64,000 nt of DNA from Vibrio agarivorans (GCF_030409635.1 NZ_JAUFQF010000001.1:744001-808000); one strand, 5' to 3'; shown: positions 16,768 to 25,698, numbered from the stretch's first letter. The notes: generated by a model from the sequence alone, not told the origin. Made by a program: numbers and translations.

Positions 16768-17523
16768 TTAGCCTGCCAATAACGAAGAAAACCCATCAAT
16801 ACTCAGCTTTGCTCCTGAAAGAAACAGGAATAGGTAGCAAAGCTGGTAGATGCGCTCTTGGCTCACTCGATGAAGCAAATATACCCCTAGCTTTACCCCA
16901 ATAGGCGCGAGCGGCATTAATACTAAAGCTGTCATTAAGTTCGTTGAATCAAACTCTCCGAGTGCGATATAGGGGATCAGTTTTGCTACGTTAATAATAC
17001 CGAACAAAACGGCCATCGTGGCGATCAACGTCACTTTAGGCAGCTTTAACGGCAATAGATAAATACTCGCTGGCCCACCGCCTGCGTGAATCGCTGTGCT
17101 AGAAAAACCGCTTAACGTACTCCAAACCCATGCTGAGAAGCGACTGGGTGTCCCGTCTAACTGTTGGTTGCTAAACCAGTATTGCAGGCAAAAAAACAGC
17201 GATAATAGCCCCACAGTAATTTTCAAACCCGCTTCGGGTGTGACACTCAAAAACAAACCCGCTAATAGAACCCCTAACATCGCGCCAGGCAACATCTGTT
17301 TGATAACTGTGTAATTGGCGTTTTTATAGTGATGACGAATGGCGAACCCATCCATAACCAAAAGGATCGGCAGAAGTATCGCGGCCGCTTGAGTCGGAGG
17401 AACTACCATCGCCATCAGCGGCACTGAAAGAATGCCAAGCGCGCCTCCTAGACCACCCTTGCCTATGGCATATATGAGCACGGAAGGGATCGCTAAGATA
17501 TAAAACCAAGGATCGCTCAGCAT
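16768..17523 (-). CDS. TauE/SafE family membrane transporter
   Basis: A 251-residue membrane protein with about eight hydrophobic segments and the family pattern GKGGLGGALGILSVPLMA near the N-terminus and FSSTAIHAGGGPASIYLLP in the middle. TauE/SafE proteins export sulfite, sulfoacetate or other organic anions; the substrate is open. The start is ATG 17523 with GAGG 8 bases upstream. It lies 14 bp behind a TIM-barrel epimerase gene, so the two form an operon and may act on one metabolite. Confidence 0.82.
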   Translation of the reverse strand: MLSDPWFYILAIPSVLIYAIGKGGLGGALGILSVPLMAMVVPPTQAAAILLPILLVMDGFAIRHHYKNANYTVIKQMLPGAMLGVLLAGLFLSVTPEAGLKITVGLLSLFFCLQYWFSNQQLDGTPSRFSAWVWSTLSGFSSTAIHAGGGPASIYLLPLKLPKVTLIATMAVLFGIINVAKLIPYIALGEFDSTNLMTALVLMPLAPIGVKLGVYLLHRVSQERIYQLCYLFLFLSGAKLSIDGFSSLLAG

Positions 17524-17537
17524 CACTTGTACCTCAC

Positions 17538-18425
17538 TTAAGCTATGGCTTGTGTCAGAAAATGACGACTACGCTTGAGATCGTTAGTTACAGCGCTTAG
17601 TTGGGCGTTACTATGCTCATGCTCCACCACCAGCCAGCCTTCATAATCGACTGACTTTAGCGCTTCTATCACTTTCTTGAGCTTCATGTCACCATCACCA
17701 AGCGGAGTAATCAAACCTTCGCTATAGGCATCGACCCACTCCAACTTGTTACGAATCGCCACTCGCAGCTTTTCAGTATTAACGTCTTTTAGGTGAACAT
17801 GTTGGATTCGCTTTCCATACTGTAGAATCATTGATACAGGATCCATCCCATCGAGAAATACATGGCCGACATCCAAACATAACCCCAATCGACTCGCCGG
17901 GATCTGATGCATCACAAACTCTATCTCATCTTTATAGGAGATGTAGCCACCGATCCCCGGATGCAATAAACAACGCAGACCATACTGGCTGGCAATCTCT
18001 ATGATGCAATTCAATTGTGACACCATTTGATGTTTTTTGTCTAATGACAATCGCGGTGCGGTAACGCTTTGTCCAATATGACGATATCTTTCGCTGTGTA
18101 TTCCCTCCATGATTAGCAGTTTATCAACGCCTAATTCGGCAAGGTTTTTACACACGCGGTGTGTCTCCTTTAGAATACGTTCACTTTGAGTTACATCGGC
18201 AAAAGGAAGCTCTATCTTGCCTGCGCAAATCTGTAGGCCTCTTATGCGACACGCACTCTGTAGCAAACCGGTTTGGAGAGGAAAAAATCCATCTGGGCCT
18301 AACTCAATCCCTCTATACCCCGCTTCACTTGCCTCCATCAACACTTTACCCCAGCTTGGGTTCACCGCTTCAGACGCTTGTTCAATACCCCAGCAGCAAG
18401 GGGCGCACGCTACTCGATTCAGCAT
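17538..18425 (-). CDS. Sugar phosphate isomerase/epimerase (IolE/IolH-like TIM barrel)
   Basis: A 295-residue xylose-isomerase-like TIM barrel. Metal-site positions appear as CLLHPGIGGYI, LCLDVGHVFLDG, HVHLKDVN and LVVEHEHSN, a layout close to IolE/IolH. The start ATG 18425 has TTAGGAGA upstream. It is distinct from IolE and the IolI-like protein in the same window. It is co-transcribed with a TauE-type exporter and divergent from a thiolase/CoA-transferase operon. The substrate is unknown; a keto-polyol or keto-sugar acid is plausible. Confidence 0.75.
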   Translation of the reverse strand: MLNRVACAPCCWGIEQASEAVNPSWGKVLMEASEAGYRGIELGPDGFFPLQTGLLQSACRIRGLQICAGKIELPFADVTQSERILKETHRVCKNLAELGVDKLLIMEGIHSERYRHIGQSVTAPRLSLDKKHQMVSQLNCIIEIASQYGLRCLLHPGIGGYISYKDEIEFVMHQIPASRLGLCLDVGHVFLDGMDPVSMILQYGKRIQHVHLKDVNTEKLRVAIRNKLEWVDAYSEGLITPLGDGDMKLKKVIEALKSVDYEGWLVVEHEHSNAQLSAVTNDLKRSRHFLTQAIA

Positions 18426-18603
18426 AATTTCATCTCCTAAGTTGATTTATCGAAACCTTAAATTTTCTTAGTGAGAAAATGTGTGATTTGTCCCTCGTAT
18501 GGTGTTTGCATTTCTGCAAAGCGGCTTTGAAATTCTGCCTATATCGAACTTTTTCTCAGGTTCATACACTAGCTTCAATGACTATTTCACCGGAGTAACC
18601 CAC

Positions 18604-19809
18604 ATGGAAAGAATCTTTATTGTCGCAGCTAAACGAACCCCAATTGGGAACTTCAATGGCGCGTTTTCCTCATTATCTGCCGTTGACCTTGGTGTATGTG
18701 CGATAAAAGCGGTGCTTGAGTCTGCTGACCTTCCTGCTGACCAAATAGATGAAGTGATTGTTGGCAATGTTCTCACCGGAGGCACAGGCATGGGCCCTGG
18801 GCGCCAAGCTGCCATCAAGGCTGGCATTCCCGAGTCTGTTCCCGCGTATACCCTGAACATGATCTGTGGCAGTGGCATGAAAGCGATTATGGATGGTGCT
18901 AGTCATATTCGTGCTGGCGATGCAGAAATCGTATTAGCCGTAGGAATGGAAAGTATGTCAAATGCCGCCTATGTCTCTCCGGGACAGATACGCCGAGGCT
19001 ATCGCATGGGGCATCAAACCATGGATGACAGCATCATCAAGGACGGCCTAACGGATGCTTTTCATCACTACCACATGGGAATCACGGCAGAAAACATCGC
19101 GAAACAGTTTTCATTGAGCCGTGAAGAACAGGATGCGTTTGCCCTACAGAGCCAACGTAAAGCCGCATCCGCTATTGAAGCGGGCTATTTTAGTGAAGAG
19201 ATTACGCCGGTCTCTGTCAGGCTGCGTAAGCGCCAAGTTGAAGTCACTACAGACGAATACCCGAAGCTAGACTGTACATTTGACGCACTACAAGCCCTAC
19301 GACCAGCATTTGAAAAAGAAGGCACGGTAACCGCAGGCAACGCGTCAGGGATAAACGATGGCGCTTCTGCACTCCTACTTGCCTCTGAAAGTGCGGTCAA
19401 AAGACATAACCTAAAGCCAGTAGCAGAGCTTATCGAGTATGGACAAGGCGCCCTCGCGCCTGAAGTTATGGGGTTGGGCCCGGTCTCTGCAATTGCTAAC
19501 ACGCTGACTAAAGCCGATATGTCGATTGATGAAATTGATCTCTTTGAGCTAAATGAAGCCTTCGCAGCTCAAGCACTAGGCGTCGTTCGTTCACTGACAG
19601 AGCAGCACAATATTGACGAAGCATGGCTACTTGCACGCTGCAATACCACCGGCGGCGCTATTGCATTGGGTCACCCTATTGGCGCATCTGGAAACCGCAT
19701 CGTCACTACCCTCGTCCACCAGCTACAACGTACGCGCCAAGAATACGGCCTCGCTTCACTGTGTATTGGTGGGGGCATGGGAACGGCGCTGATTATTAAA
19801 CGTTGTTAA
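18604..19809 (+). CDS. Acetyl-CoA C-acetyltransferase (thiolase)
   Basis: A 401-residue thiolase. The nucleophilic cysteine is in NMICGSGMKA (Cys88), the catalytic histidine in ALGHPIGASGNR and the second cysteine in SLCIGGGMGTA. These are all present, and the length is usual. Start ATG 18604 follows GGAG; the frame reaching back to 18499 has no ribosome site. It heads an operon with both CoA-transferase subunits (12 and 2 bp gaps). The set would activate acetoacetate or a related 3-keto acid and cleave it to acetyl-CoA, as AtoB with AtoDA does. A beta-ketoadipyl-type role is less likely but open. Confidence 0.9.
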   Translation: MERIFIVAAKRTPIGNFNGAFSSLSAVDLGVCAIKAVLESADLPADQIDEVIVGNVLTGGTGMGPGRQAAIKAGIPESVPAYTLNMICGSGMKAIMDGASHIRAGDAEIVLAVGMESMSNAAYVSPGQIRRGYRMGHQTMDDSIIKDGLTDAFHHYHMGITAENIAKQFSLSREEQDAFALQSQRKAASAIEAGYFSEEITPVSVRLRKRQVEVTTDEYPKLDCTFDALQALRPAFEKEGTVTAGNASGINDGASALLLASESAVKRHNLKPVAELIEYGQGALAPEVMGLGPVSAIANTLTKADMSIDEIDLFELNEAFAAQALGVVRSLTEQHNIDEAWLLARCNTTGGAIALGHPIGASGNRIVTTLVHQLQRTRQEYGLASLCIGGGMGTALIIKRC

Positions 19810-19821
19810 TGGAGAATCATC

Positions 19822-20472
19822 ATGAAAAAAGCAGCAACTTCACAACAACTTGAAACACTACTTCATGATGGGATGACCATTATGATTGGCGGCTTTATGG
19901 CAACAGGTGCGCCCGAAAAACTGATCGACCTTTTGATTGAGAAAGACATTAAAGATATCACCTTAATCAGCACAGACACTGGCTCTCCAGGCAAAGGGGC
20001 GAGTCGCCTGATTGCCCAAAAGCGCGTCAAAAAGCTCTATGCCTCTCATATCGGTACTAACCCAGAAACGGGTAAGCAGATGAATGAAGGGACATTAGAA
20101 GTAGAGCTCGTACCACAGGGTACCCTAGCTGAGCGAATTCGCAGCGCTGGCGCTGGCTTAGGTGGTGTGCTCACACCAACAGGTTTAGGAACCATTTTGG
20201 CAGAAGGAAAACAGGTCATAGAGATTGATGGCCAATCCTTCTTACTCGAAAAACCACTAAAAGCAGACCTTGCCTTTATTCGCGGTTCTAAAGTCGATAA
20301 GCGTGGCAACGTGTTTTACAACAAAACCACGCAGAATTTTAACCCACTTATGGCTACCGCTGCGGATAAGGTGGTGGTTGAAGCAGAACAAATCGTCGAA
20401 CTTGGTGACATTCAGCCTGAAGCAGTGCATACACCAAGCCTTTACGTAGACTACATCTTGATGGAGGCATAA
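19822..20472 (+). CDS. 3-Oxoacid CoA-transferase subunit A (AtoD/ScoA-like)
   Basis: A 216-residue alpha subunit. It carries the family motif MIGGFMATGAPEKLI near residue 20 and GVLTPTGLGT near residue 112, and the length is usual for AtoD/ScoA. With subunit B it moves CoA from acetyl- or succinyl-CoA to a short-chain or 3-keto acid in the cytoplasm. It lies 12 bp after the thiolase gene and 2 bp before subunit B, so the three are one operon and the subunits are made together. Confidence 0.9.
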   Translation: MKKAATSQQLETLLHDGMTIMIGGFMATGAPEKLIDLLIEKDIKDITLISTDTGSPGKGASRLIAQKRVKKLYASHIGTNPETGKQMNEGTLEVELVPQGTLAERIRSAGAGLGGVLTPTGLGTILAEGKQVIEIDGQSFLLEKPLKADLAFIRGSKVDKRGNVFYNKTTQNFNPLMATAADKVVVEAEQIVELGDIQPEAVHTPSLYVDYILMEA

Positions 20473-20474
20473 CT

Positions 20475-21182
20475 ATGACTGCGCAATTAGAAGCGACTCA
20501 AGTCGCGAGTACTCAATTAGATAAAAATACTATACGTCGCCGAATCGCATGGCGTGTCGCCCAAGAGATGAACGATGGTGACATCGTGAATCTGGGTATA
20601 GGTCTGCCTACTTTAGTCGCTAATGAAGTGGATAAAGATGTCGAATTATTGCTGCAAGCAGAAAATGGATTGCTTGGGATTGATAGTTTAGCTTTGGAGC
20701 AACAAATTGACTTAGACCTTGTGAATGCTGGGGGGCAACACATTACAGCTATCGAAGGTGCTTGTTATTTTAACAGCGCTGATTCGTTTGCGATCATTCG
20801 TGGTGGCCATGTGGATGCGACGGTACTTGGGGCGCTCCAAGTGGATAAGTATGGCAATCTCGCGAACTGGATTATCCCGGGCAAGATGGTGCCTGGCATG
20901 GGCGGTGCGATGGATTTAGTCGTCGGAGCTAAAAGGGTTATTGTCGCAATGGAGCATACTGTAAAAGGGAAACCTAAGCTTCTCCAAAAGTGTACTTTAC
21001 CGTTAACAGCTACTGGCCAAGTTGACCTGATCATCACTGAAATAGGTGTATTCAACATCACGCAACAGGGAATGGAGCTAACTGAGCTCGCACCAGAGTT
21101 TTCCATTGAAGAGGTGCAAATGGCGACAGAAGCGGATCTCATTATTTCGCCGCATCTAATTACGATGCCGACACCACATTAG
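20475..21182 (+). CDS. 3-Oxoacid CoA-transferase subunit B (AtoA/ScoB-like)
   Basis: A 235-residue beta subunit. The catalytic glutamate lies in LQAENGLLGI near residue 60, and GGHVDATVLGALQVDKYGNLANW is the usual conserved block near 115. It completes the enzyme begun by the preceding gene. The N-terminus has about 15 extra residues before the conserved NTIRRRIAWRVA. A short GC-rich hairpin at 21198-21214 follows. Confidence 0.9.
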   Translation: MTAQLEATQVASTQLDKNTIRRRIAWRVAQEMNDGDIVNLGIGLPTLVANEVDKDVELLLQAENGLLGIDSLALEQQIDLDLVNAGGQHITAIEGACYFNSADSFAIIRGGHVDATVLGALQVDKYGNLANWIIPGKMVPGMGGAMDLVVGAKRVIVAMEHTVKGKPKLLQKCTLPLTATGQVDLIITEIGVFNITQQGMELTELAPEFSIEEVQMATEADLIISPHLITMPTPH

Positions 21183-21197
21183 CGATGACAATAAAAT

Positions 21198-21214
21198 GGG
21201 GAGCATGGCTCCCC
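21198..21214. terminator. Hairpin after the CoA-transferase operon
   Basis: GGGGAGC pairs with GCTCCCC around ATG. The T-run after it is weak (TCATTCTGTCTG), so it is a probable but not strong terminator for the plus-strand operon. Confidence 0.5.
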
Positions 21215-21249
21215 TCATTCTGTCTGTAACAAAGAAATTTAATGTCTAA

Positions 21250-21498
21250 TTAAGACCTCTTTTTCTGCCTAGGCTCTGGCATCTCTTCTTGAGACAAAAA
21301 GCCATCTCCATCCACATCGAACTTGGCAAAATCGTCTTTCAATGGTCCTTTGACTTCGTCTTCACTCAGCAGTCCATCACCATTGGCATCTAACTCCTCA
21401 AATGTCGGCGGCTGTCGTGGCGGTTGGTTAGCAAAGGCCATTGAGCTTAATCCAACACCAGCAAAAACAACGATCATCACAGGCAATAACTTTTTCAT
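21250..21498 (-). CDS. Small secreted EF-hand protein
   Basis: An 82-residue protein. A signal peptide (MKKLLPVMIVVFAG to the A-F-A-N region) is followed by two EF-hand loops, DANGDGLLSEDE and DVDGDGFLSQEE, each with acidic residues at positions 1, 3, 5 and 12. It should bind two calcium ions in the periplasm or outside the cell. The tail is short and basic (RQKKRS). The start is ATG 21498 with AAGGA upstream. Small two-hand proteins of this kind are common in Vibrio; the partner is unknown. The next gene on the strand is an OMPLA phospholipase, which is a calcium-dependent enzyme family. Confidence 0.8.
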   Translation of the reverse strand: MKKLLPVMIVVFAGVGLSSMAFANQPPRQPPTFEELDANGDGLLSEDEVKGPLKDDFAKFDVDGDGFLSQEEMPEPRQKKRS

Positions 21499-21615
21499 CA
21501 CTGTATCCTTCTATCTTTTTGGAGAACAGCCTTACTCTGACGTTACAATGTGTTTCAATTGTGGAGAAAGCATGGATTTTAACTTATGTATTCAATGAAC
21601 AATGAATCCTCGATG

Positions 21616-22551
21616 CTATAACACATCGTACAACAGAACCCCTAAACTGAATCGATTGACCTTATGATCAAAGTCAATCAGGCTCTCCCCATAACCATAA
21701 TAGTACTGAGCATACAGTTTGACCGCCTTAAATATGGGATAAGCCATATTGACTTCAACTGCCCCTTTGTTATTGCTGGTTAGGTTGTTACGCAGCAGCA
21801 CACCATAGAAAGCCCCATCATGTCGATAACCTAAGGTGAGTTCTCCGTAGCCCATATAGTCCTGGATATTCGGGTTATCATCTTTGTTGTCTGGGTCTGG
21901 GATTCGATACCAAGGTTTTAGAGAGATCAAGTAATCATCTTTACTGAACACTAGATTCGCGTACACACGATTCCAACTACGAGATAACTCTTTGTCTTCT
22001 CCATTCGAGTGATGAATAAAGGCATAATCGGTTTGCACCAAATCAAAACCAAAAATTGAGATATTCGGATACGTGCTCAGCATTAACTCTGGGCTGTAAT
22101 TGGTTTCTCTAAATGGTGCGGAATGAGTACCGTTATAAAGCTGCCACCATGAGGTTTGAGTATAGCCAAACCACAAATCCCAATCTTTATAGAGATCTTT
22201 CCACAATTTCAGTTTGCCACTGATTTGAAACTTCACTTCGATGCGGTCAAGTTCAGAGTCTGGGTTGGTTTCTTGCCAGTAAACATTGTTCGGTTTTTGG
22301 TTATATGAGAAAGGCAATATGTAGTTCGCTCGGTGAGGCGTGAGCTTAAAGATCTCGCGTGAATTGCCATAATCAACAATCTGCCCGAAACTCATAGTAT
22401 CAAGATCTTTTTCCACGACTTGAACGTCAGCGGCTCTGTCTTCACCGTCATAGCAACTGAGACGCGCCATATCGTCTTTTATCGACTGGCATTCCTGAGA
22501 AGCAAACGCCAAACTGGGTAGCAAGGTACAAATCCAACCTATATGTTTCAT
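21616..22551 (-). CDS. Outer membrane phospholipase A1 (OMPLA/PldA), copy 1
   Basis: A 311-residue outer-membrane phospholipase. It has a signal peptide (about 1-17), a roughly 50-residue periplasmic lead, then a 12-strand barrel. The catalytic residues known from E. coli PldA (His142, Ser144, Asn156) are present as His180 and Ser182 in IHHSNG and Asn194 in SRSWNR, with the same 12-residue spacing. OMPLA dimerises with calcium and hydrolyses phospholipids displaced to the outer leaflet. A second copy lies at 37104-38006. The conserved barrel end reads GYGESLIDFDHKVNRFSLGV. Confidence 0.92.
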   Translation of the reverse strand: MKHIGWICTLLPSLAFASQECQSIKDDMARLSCYDGEDRAADVQVVEKDLDTMSFGQIVDYGNSREIFKLTPHRANYILPFSYNQKPNNVYWQETNPDSELDRIEVKFQISGKLKLWKDLYKDWDLWFGYTQTSWWQLYNGTHSAPFRETNYSPELMLSTYPNISIFGFDLVQTDYAFIHHSNGEDKELSRSWNRVYANLVFSKDDYLISLKPWYRIPDPDNKDDNPNIQDYMGYGELTLGYRHDGAFYGVLLRNNLTSNNKGAVEVNMAYPIFKAVKLYAQYYYGYGESLIDFDHKVNRFSLGVLLYDVL

Positions 22552-22810
22552 TAACGCATCCTTTCGTTATTCGATTTGTCGGCGTTTTTGATGCCACAAA
22601 GCTATTTTTCAATGAGTTAAGTGTGCTTGTACTTCTTTAAGGTTGGGAAAGGATTTGGAAAAATTCAAATTAACTTGGGAACAAAATCGTTTAAAAATAT
22701 GACAGTGAGGAGAATCCGTACCTATATCACGTTTTAACCTGGAAAGGCCCAGGCGACAGGGAACAATCGCCTGAACTTTATGGTTATTCTATTCACATAG
22801 CTAGGGCAAT
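22552..22810. other. Intergenic region with a weak hairpin
   Basis: This 259-bp gap contains a 7-bp stem CAGGCGA/TCGCCTG at 22750-22773, downstream of the three-repeat protein gene on the minus strand, without a good T-run. Otherwise it is AT-rich with no gene I can support. Confidence 0.4.
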
Positions 22811-23194
22811 CTAGCCTTTACAGATATACCCGTACTCTTTGGCATCAACAAGATAACCTGGTTTGCCCATCTCATTTGTGCAAGCGTAGCGTGACTGGGT
22901 AATGTCACTACGGTAGCTAACACAAATGTGACCATATTCTTTACCATCGACCAACTGCCCTGCTTCACCAGACGAGGTGACACACTGCTGATAACCATGC
23001 ATAGCGCCCACACCCTGCTCTGAACAGACGTAGCCATATTGCTTCGCATCAACCACTTTACCTAACTGCCCACTTGCCGTTGAGCAATACCCAGTAACGT
23101 TCTCCATAGAGCCAATATTTCCAGAATAGCCCGCATTAGCATGCCCTGCGAAAAAGACCGTGCCAGCGACTGCAATCCAAATACGTTTTTTCAT
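22811..23194 (-). CDS. Secreted protein with three cysteine/VD-K-YG repeats
   Basis: A 127-residue protein. From ATG 23194 (GGAGAG upstream) it has a signal peptide ending near AGHANA. Three tandem repeats of about 30-35 residues follow, each carrying the pattern C-x(4)-G-x-x-G-x-(V)VD-x-K-x-YG-x-(V/I)C. The best-conserved core is LVDAKEYGYIC. Each repeat has one cysteine at each end, so each is likely closed by a disulfide in the periplasm or outside. I do not recognise a named domain. It has its own leader, with 233 bp lying between it and a decayed kinase fragment. Confidence 0.7.
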   Translation of the reverse strand: MKKRIWIAVAGTVFFAGHANAGYSGNIGSMENVTGYCSTASGQLGKVVDAKQYGYVCSEQGVGAMHGYQQCVTSSGEAGQLVDGKEYGHICVSYRSDITQSRYACTNEMGKPGYLVDAKEYGYICKG

Positions 23195-23466
23195 GAGTTC
23201 TCTCCTCGTGAATACTAAAAAGGAGCCGAGCAAAGGGGTTTTAGAAAAGGTTGGCTCGACTCAAAAACGATCATGACACCTTGCTAGATGACATGATGTT
23301 CTACGATAAGAGACCGCCGAGTTAGCGTCTAAATTATGAGACATGTCAAACTAACTGCTAGGTTATTGAAGGAGCGTACAATTTATCCAATAGGGAAAGA
23401 ACAACGGATCCGGCTTTAACACTTTGTGTCATCAAATCAGAGCTAGAATCGAATGAAAACAAACCT

Positions 23467-23676
23467 TCATCGGCGAGTGACAACTACTGATAGTGCCCCC
23501 CCAACCGACAATAGCAACCGCGAGAGTTCACCCTGGTGCTTGAAGTGTTTTTTTGCATCGAACTCCATTCCACCATCTTGAATCTGTAGCAAGATAGTAT
23601 CTTGCATAATCGCTAAGCTGACTTTTAACAGCAAGCCCTCATTGCGTTGATTGTCGCTAGTTTGGGCCAGCCACAA
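23467..23676 (-). pseudogene. Decayed C-terminus of a NarX-type histidine kinase
   Basis: The frame reads as the ATPase domain tail of a histidine kinase. LLQIQDGGMEFDAKKHFKHQ corresponds to the G1 box of such kinases (compare LQITDDGMGFDVKSA in the intact kinase at 40167-43568), and SVGGALSVV corresponds to the next strand. The block with GLGLxxMxER between them is missing, and the first part of the kinase is not found upstream. It is a relic rather than a gene. A second relic of the same kind lies at about 28130-28395 on the other strand. Confidence 0.6.
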
Positions 23677-23694
23677 TAGATAACTGGTTTTGGT

Positions 23695-23919
23695 TCATGC
23701 GCACATTGCTAGCGAAACTTGACTGTTTGCAGAGAGGTTTTTGCGTGAGATGATATGACCAAATTCATCATAGATAGCGATCTGATAGCGATACTCTGCA
23801 CCAGCCTCAAAAAAGTCGTTGATGGTTTCATAAATGGTCATGCACTTAATATAGATAGCATTCACCTCTTGACTATCCAGTCCCTCGGTAATACCAGTCA
23901 GTCTCAATAACGCGCTCAT
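23695..23919 (-). CDS. Hypothetical protein, 74 aa, with an 18-bp dyad in its promoter
   Basis: The start ATG 23919 is preceded by AGGTGG at 7 bases. The 74-residue protein is soluble and mixed alpha/beta (SQEVNAIYIKCMTIYETINDFFEAGAEYRYQIAIYDEFGHIISRK) with no signal peptide. I do not recognise the family. Its promoter region carries the perfect-armed dyad ACTAGCAAATCTACTAGT at 23980-23997, shared with several membrane genes in this window, so it looks like a member of the same regulon. Confidence 0.55.
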   Translation of the reverse strand: MSALLRLTGITEGLDSQEVNAIYIKCMTIYETINDFFEAGAEYRYQIAIYDEFGHIISRKNLSANSQVSLAMCA

Positions 23920-23979
23920 ACTTGCCACCTAGTGTTTGAACTCTTGAGTTTACTGTACGCAATGAACGTGAATATAGGG

Positions 23980-23997
23980 ACTAGCAAATCTACTAGT
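23980..23997. promoter_or_regulatory. 18-bp dyad site A (ACTAG...CTAGT)
   Basis: ACTAGCAAATCTACTAGT lies 61 bp upstream of the 74-residue gene (23919). It is one of at least seven occurrences of the ACTNGTAAATTTACNAGT-type dyad in this window. Confidence 0.6.
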
Positions 23998-24077
23998 CGC
24001 GGTTGGAAAAACTTCTAAACAACACTGTTCACCACTATTGGAACGATGACAGTTGAATACTCTTAACTTGAAACGAC

Positions 24078-24107
24078 AAAACCACAAGCCGTTAGCCTGT
24101 GGTTTTT
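24078..24107. terminator. Bidirectional intrinsic terminator after the HlyD gene
   Basis: AAAACCACA-AGC pairs with GCC-TGTGGTTTTT around a short CGTTA loop, with T-runs on both strands. It ends the minus-strand HlyD operon. Confidence 0.8.
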
Positions 24108-24127
24108 ATACTTATATCAATGTGGTG

Positions 24128-25351
24128 CTATACAGAATAGATGTAGTAAATCTGAGCCTTCATTCGGATAATGATCCCACGAATTGCATCAAGAAAAGAC
24201 AGAAGATGGCTTGGTTTTTCACCGCTAATCCATGCAAGCCCAACCGCTCCGACCGGGATGTCATAGCCTTCTGGTTCGTTGAGTTTGAGTCGAACAAAAT
24301 GGTACTTGTTTTTGACATTTTTTAGCGTGGTTTGAGAAACAGATAGCTCTCGTCCCATGCTTCCAGCTTCCGACTCTCCCGTCGCTTCAACAATACCCTG
24401 TACCTCTGCTGAGAAGATCTTTCCAGGATAAACCGGTGAAGCAAACTCTGCCAACTGCCCTGCTTTTACATTACGGATTGCTTGATGATTGACGCGCATC
24501 AGAACATATTTCTCATCAGTGTACATTTGCATGCGTGACAAAATTCCGACATATTGCCCTTCACGAAGAATGAAGTTCGTAACAAACCCATCAGAAGGTG
24601 CATGTACCTTGGTCTCTTTGAGTTTCCACATGGCTTCAGCATGAACTTCACGCGCTGAGTTCATTTCGACTTTTGCATTCAGAACGTTAAGTCTAGATTT
24701 TTCAATCTGCACTTGTGCTTCAGTCACTGTAACTTCATTTCGCTTTATTTCATTCAAAAGCGATTCCACTTTATTGCTCGCCAGAGACACTTTTGTGCGT
24801 TGCTCATCCAGTAAACGTTCTGTGATTGTGTATTTTACCTTGGCGTTCTGCGCATTGTAGCGCTTCAATGTATTCCCTTGTAATTTCAAGTCATCTTGAG
24901 CGGAATGCAGGTTACTCTTCAAGATCTCTAAATTAATCAAGGTGGTTTCTAAGTTAGTTTGGGTCAACTCTACTTCTTCAATGGCAACCTGATAAGCGAC
25001 TTCTGCCGCTCTCTTCTTAGTGAGCGCTTGGTCAGCTTGAATGTGATAGATTTCATTGTCCAATTCAAATATCAACTGCCCTTGTTTCACTTTTGAGTTT
25101 GGTTCGATATGAATTTTGTGAACTTTACCTTTTATCTGCGTATTTCCTGGTCTTAATTGAACATGCGGAGCCTGAACTACTGACCCTCCAGACAAATCCA
25201 TTGGCGTATAATTAATTAAACCAATCCAAACAAAACCAAGCCATAATCCACCACCAAGATAGGCGAACATTTTAAATGGCTTATTCCAAGGAATTCCGAG
25301 TAGGCGTAATATATAAATAAATAGTGCCCAAATAGCGAGACCTTCTAACAT
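24128..25351 (-). CDS. HlyD/EmrA family membrane-fusion protein (YibH/YiaV-like)
   Basis: A 407-residue periplasmic adaptor anchored by hydrophobic segments at about 3-20 and 28-47. A biotinyl-lipoyl half motif (IKGKVHKIHIEPNSKVKQGQLIFELDN) follows, then a long alpha-helical coiled coil (about 100-240) and the returning half (KVHAPSDGFVTNFILREGQYV). Such proteins link inner-membrane transporters to outer-membrane channels. It overlaps the preceding small membrane gene by 7 bases (AGGAG at the start), like the E. coli YiaW-YiaV pair. No transport ATPase or channel is linked, so the partner is unknown. Confidence 0.82.
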   Translation of the reverse strand: MLEGLAIWALFIYILRLLGIPWNKPFKMFAYLGGGLWLGFVWIGLINYTPMDLSGGSVVQAPHVQLRPGNTQIKGKVHKIHIEPNSKVKQGQLIFELDNEIYHIQADQALTKKRAAEVAYQVAIEEVELTQTNLETTLINLEILKSNLHSAQDDLKLQGNTLKRYNAQNAKVKYTITERLLDEQRTKVSLASNKVESLLNEIKRNEVTVTEAQVQIEKSRLNVLNAKVEMNSAREVHAEAMWKLKETKVHAPSDGFVTNFILREGQYVGILSRMQMYTDEKYVLMRVNHQAIRNVKAGQLAEFASPVYPGKIFSAEVQGIVEATGESEAGSMGRELSVSQTTLKNVKNKYHFVRLKLNEPEGYDIPVGAVGLAWISGEKPSHLLSFLDAIRGIIIRMKAQIYYIYSV

Positions 25352-25698
25352 AACTCATCTCCTTTATTCACTGTTGTTTCTTCTGATGAATGCTGACTAT
25401 CTGCTATACCATGACGCCAAATATCGCGTACTCGGATAATTGCCTGTTCAACATCTAAGAATGCAACGATTATCGCAAGCACCCATACCCAGTGCCATAC
25501 AAACCCGATCCAAGTTAGCATGGTTATCAAGCCTATTTGACGATGTTCACTAGCATGTGCTTTGTGTATAGGCAGTTCATGCAGCTTCCAAAACGCAAAC
25601 GCAACCGCGCAAATAGACACAATTAATACAATCGCAGCAACCACATGAAGCCCGGTATCAGTTGCTGTTTCTACAAATGGTACACTGACTAAACTCAT
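25345..25698 (-). CDS. Small inner-membrane protein of the YiaW/YibI (DUF3302-like) type
   Basis: A 117-residue protein. From ATG 25698 (AAGGAG at 8 bases) it has two to three hydrophobic segments: GLHVVAAIVLIVSICAVAFAF, TMLTWIGFVWHWVWVLAIIVAFL and a short amphipathic end. The frame to 25776 lacks a ribosome site. Size, topology and pairing with a HlyD-type gene resemble YiaW/YibI of E. coli; the family assignment is from memory and context. Its upstream region carries the ACTNGTAAATTTACNAGT-type dyad at 25799-25816 and 25857-25874. Confidence 0.7.
   Translation of the reverse strand: MSLVSVPFVETATDTGLHVVAAIVLIVSICAVAFAFWKLHELPIHKAHASEHRQIGLITMLTWIGFVWHWVWVLAIIVAFLDVEQAIIRVRDIWRHGIADSQHSSEETTVNKGDELC

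Noticed and set aside
22750..22773. CAGGCGA/TCGCCTG stem as a firm terminator
   Set aside because: The stem is short with a 10-base loop and lacks a T-run, so it is only mentioned in the intergenic entry.
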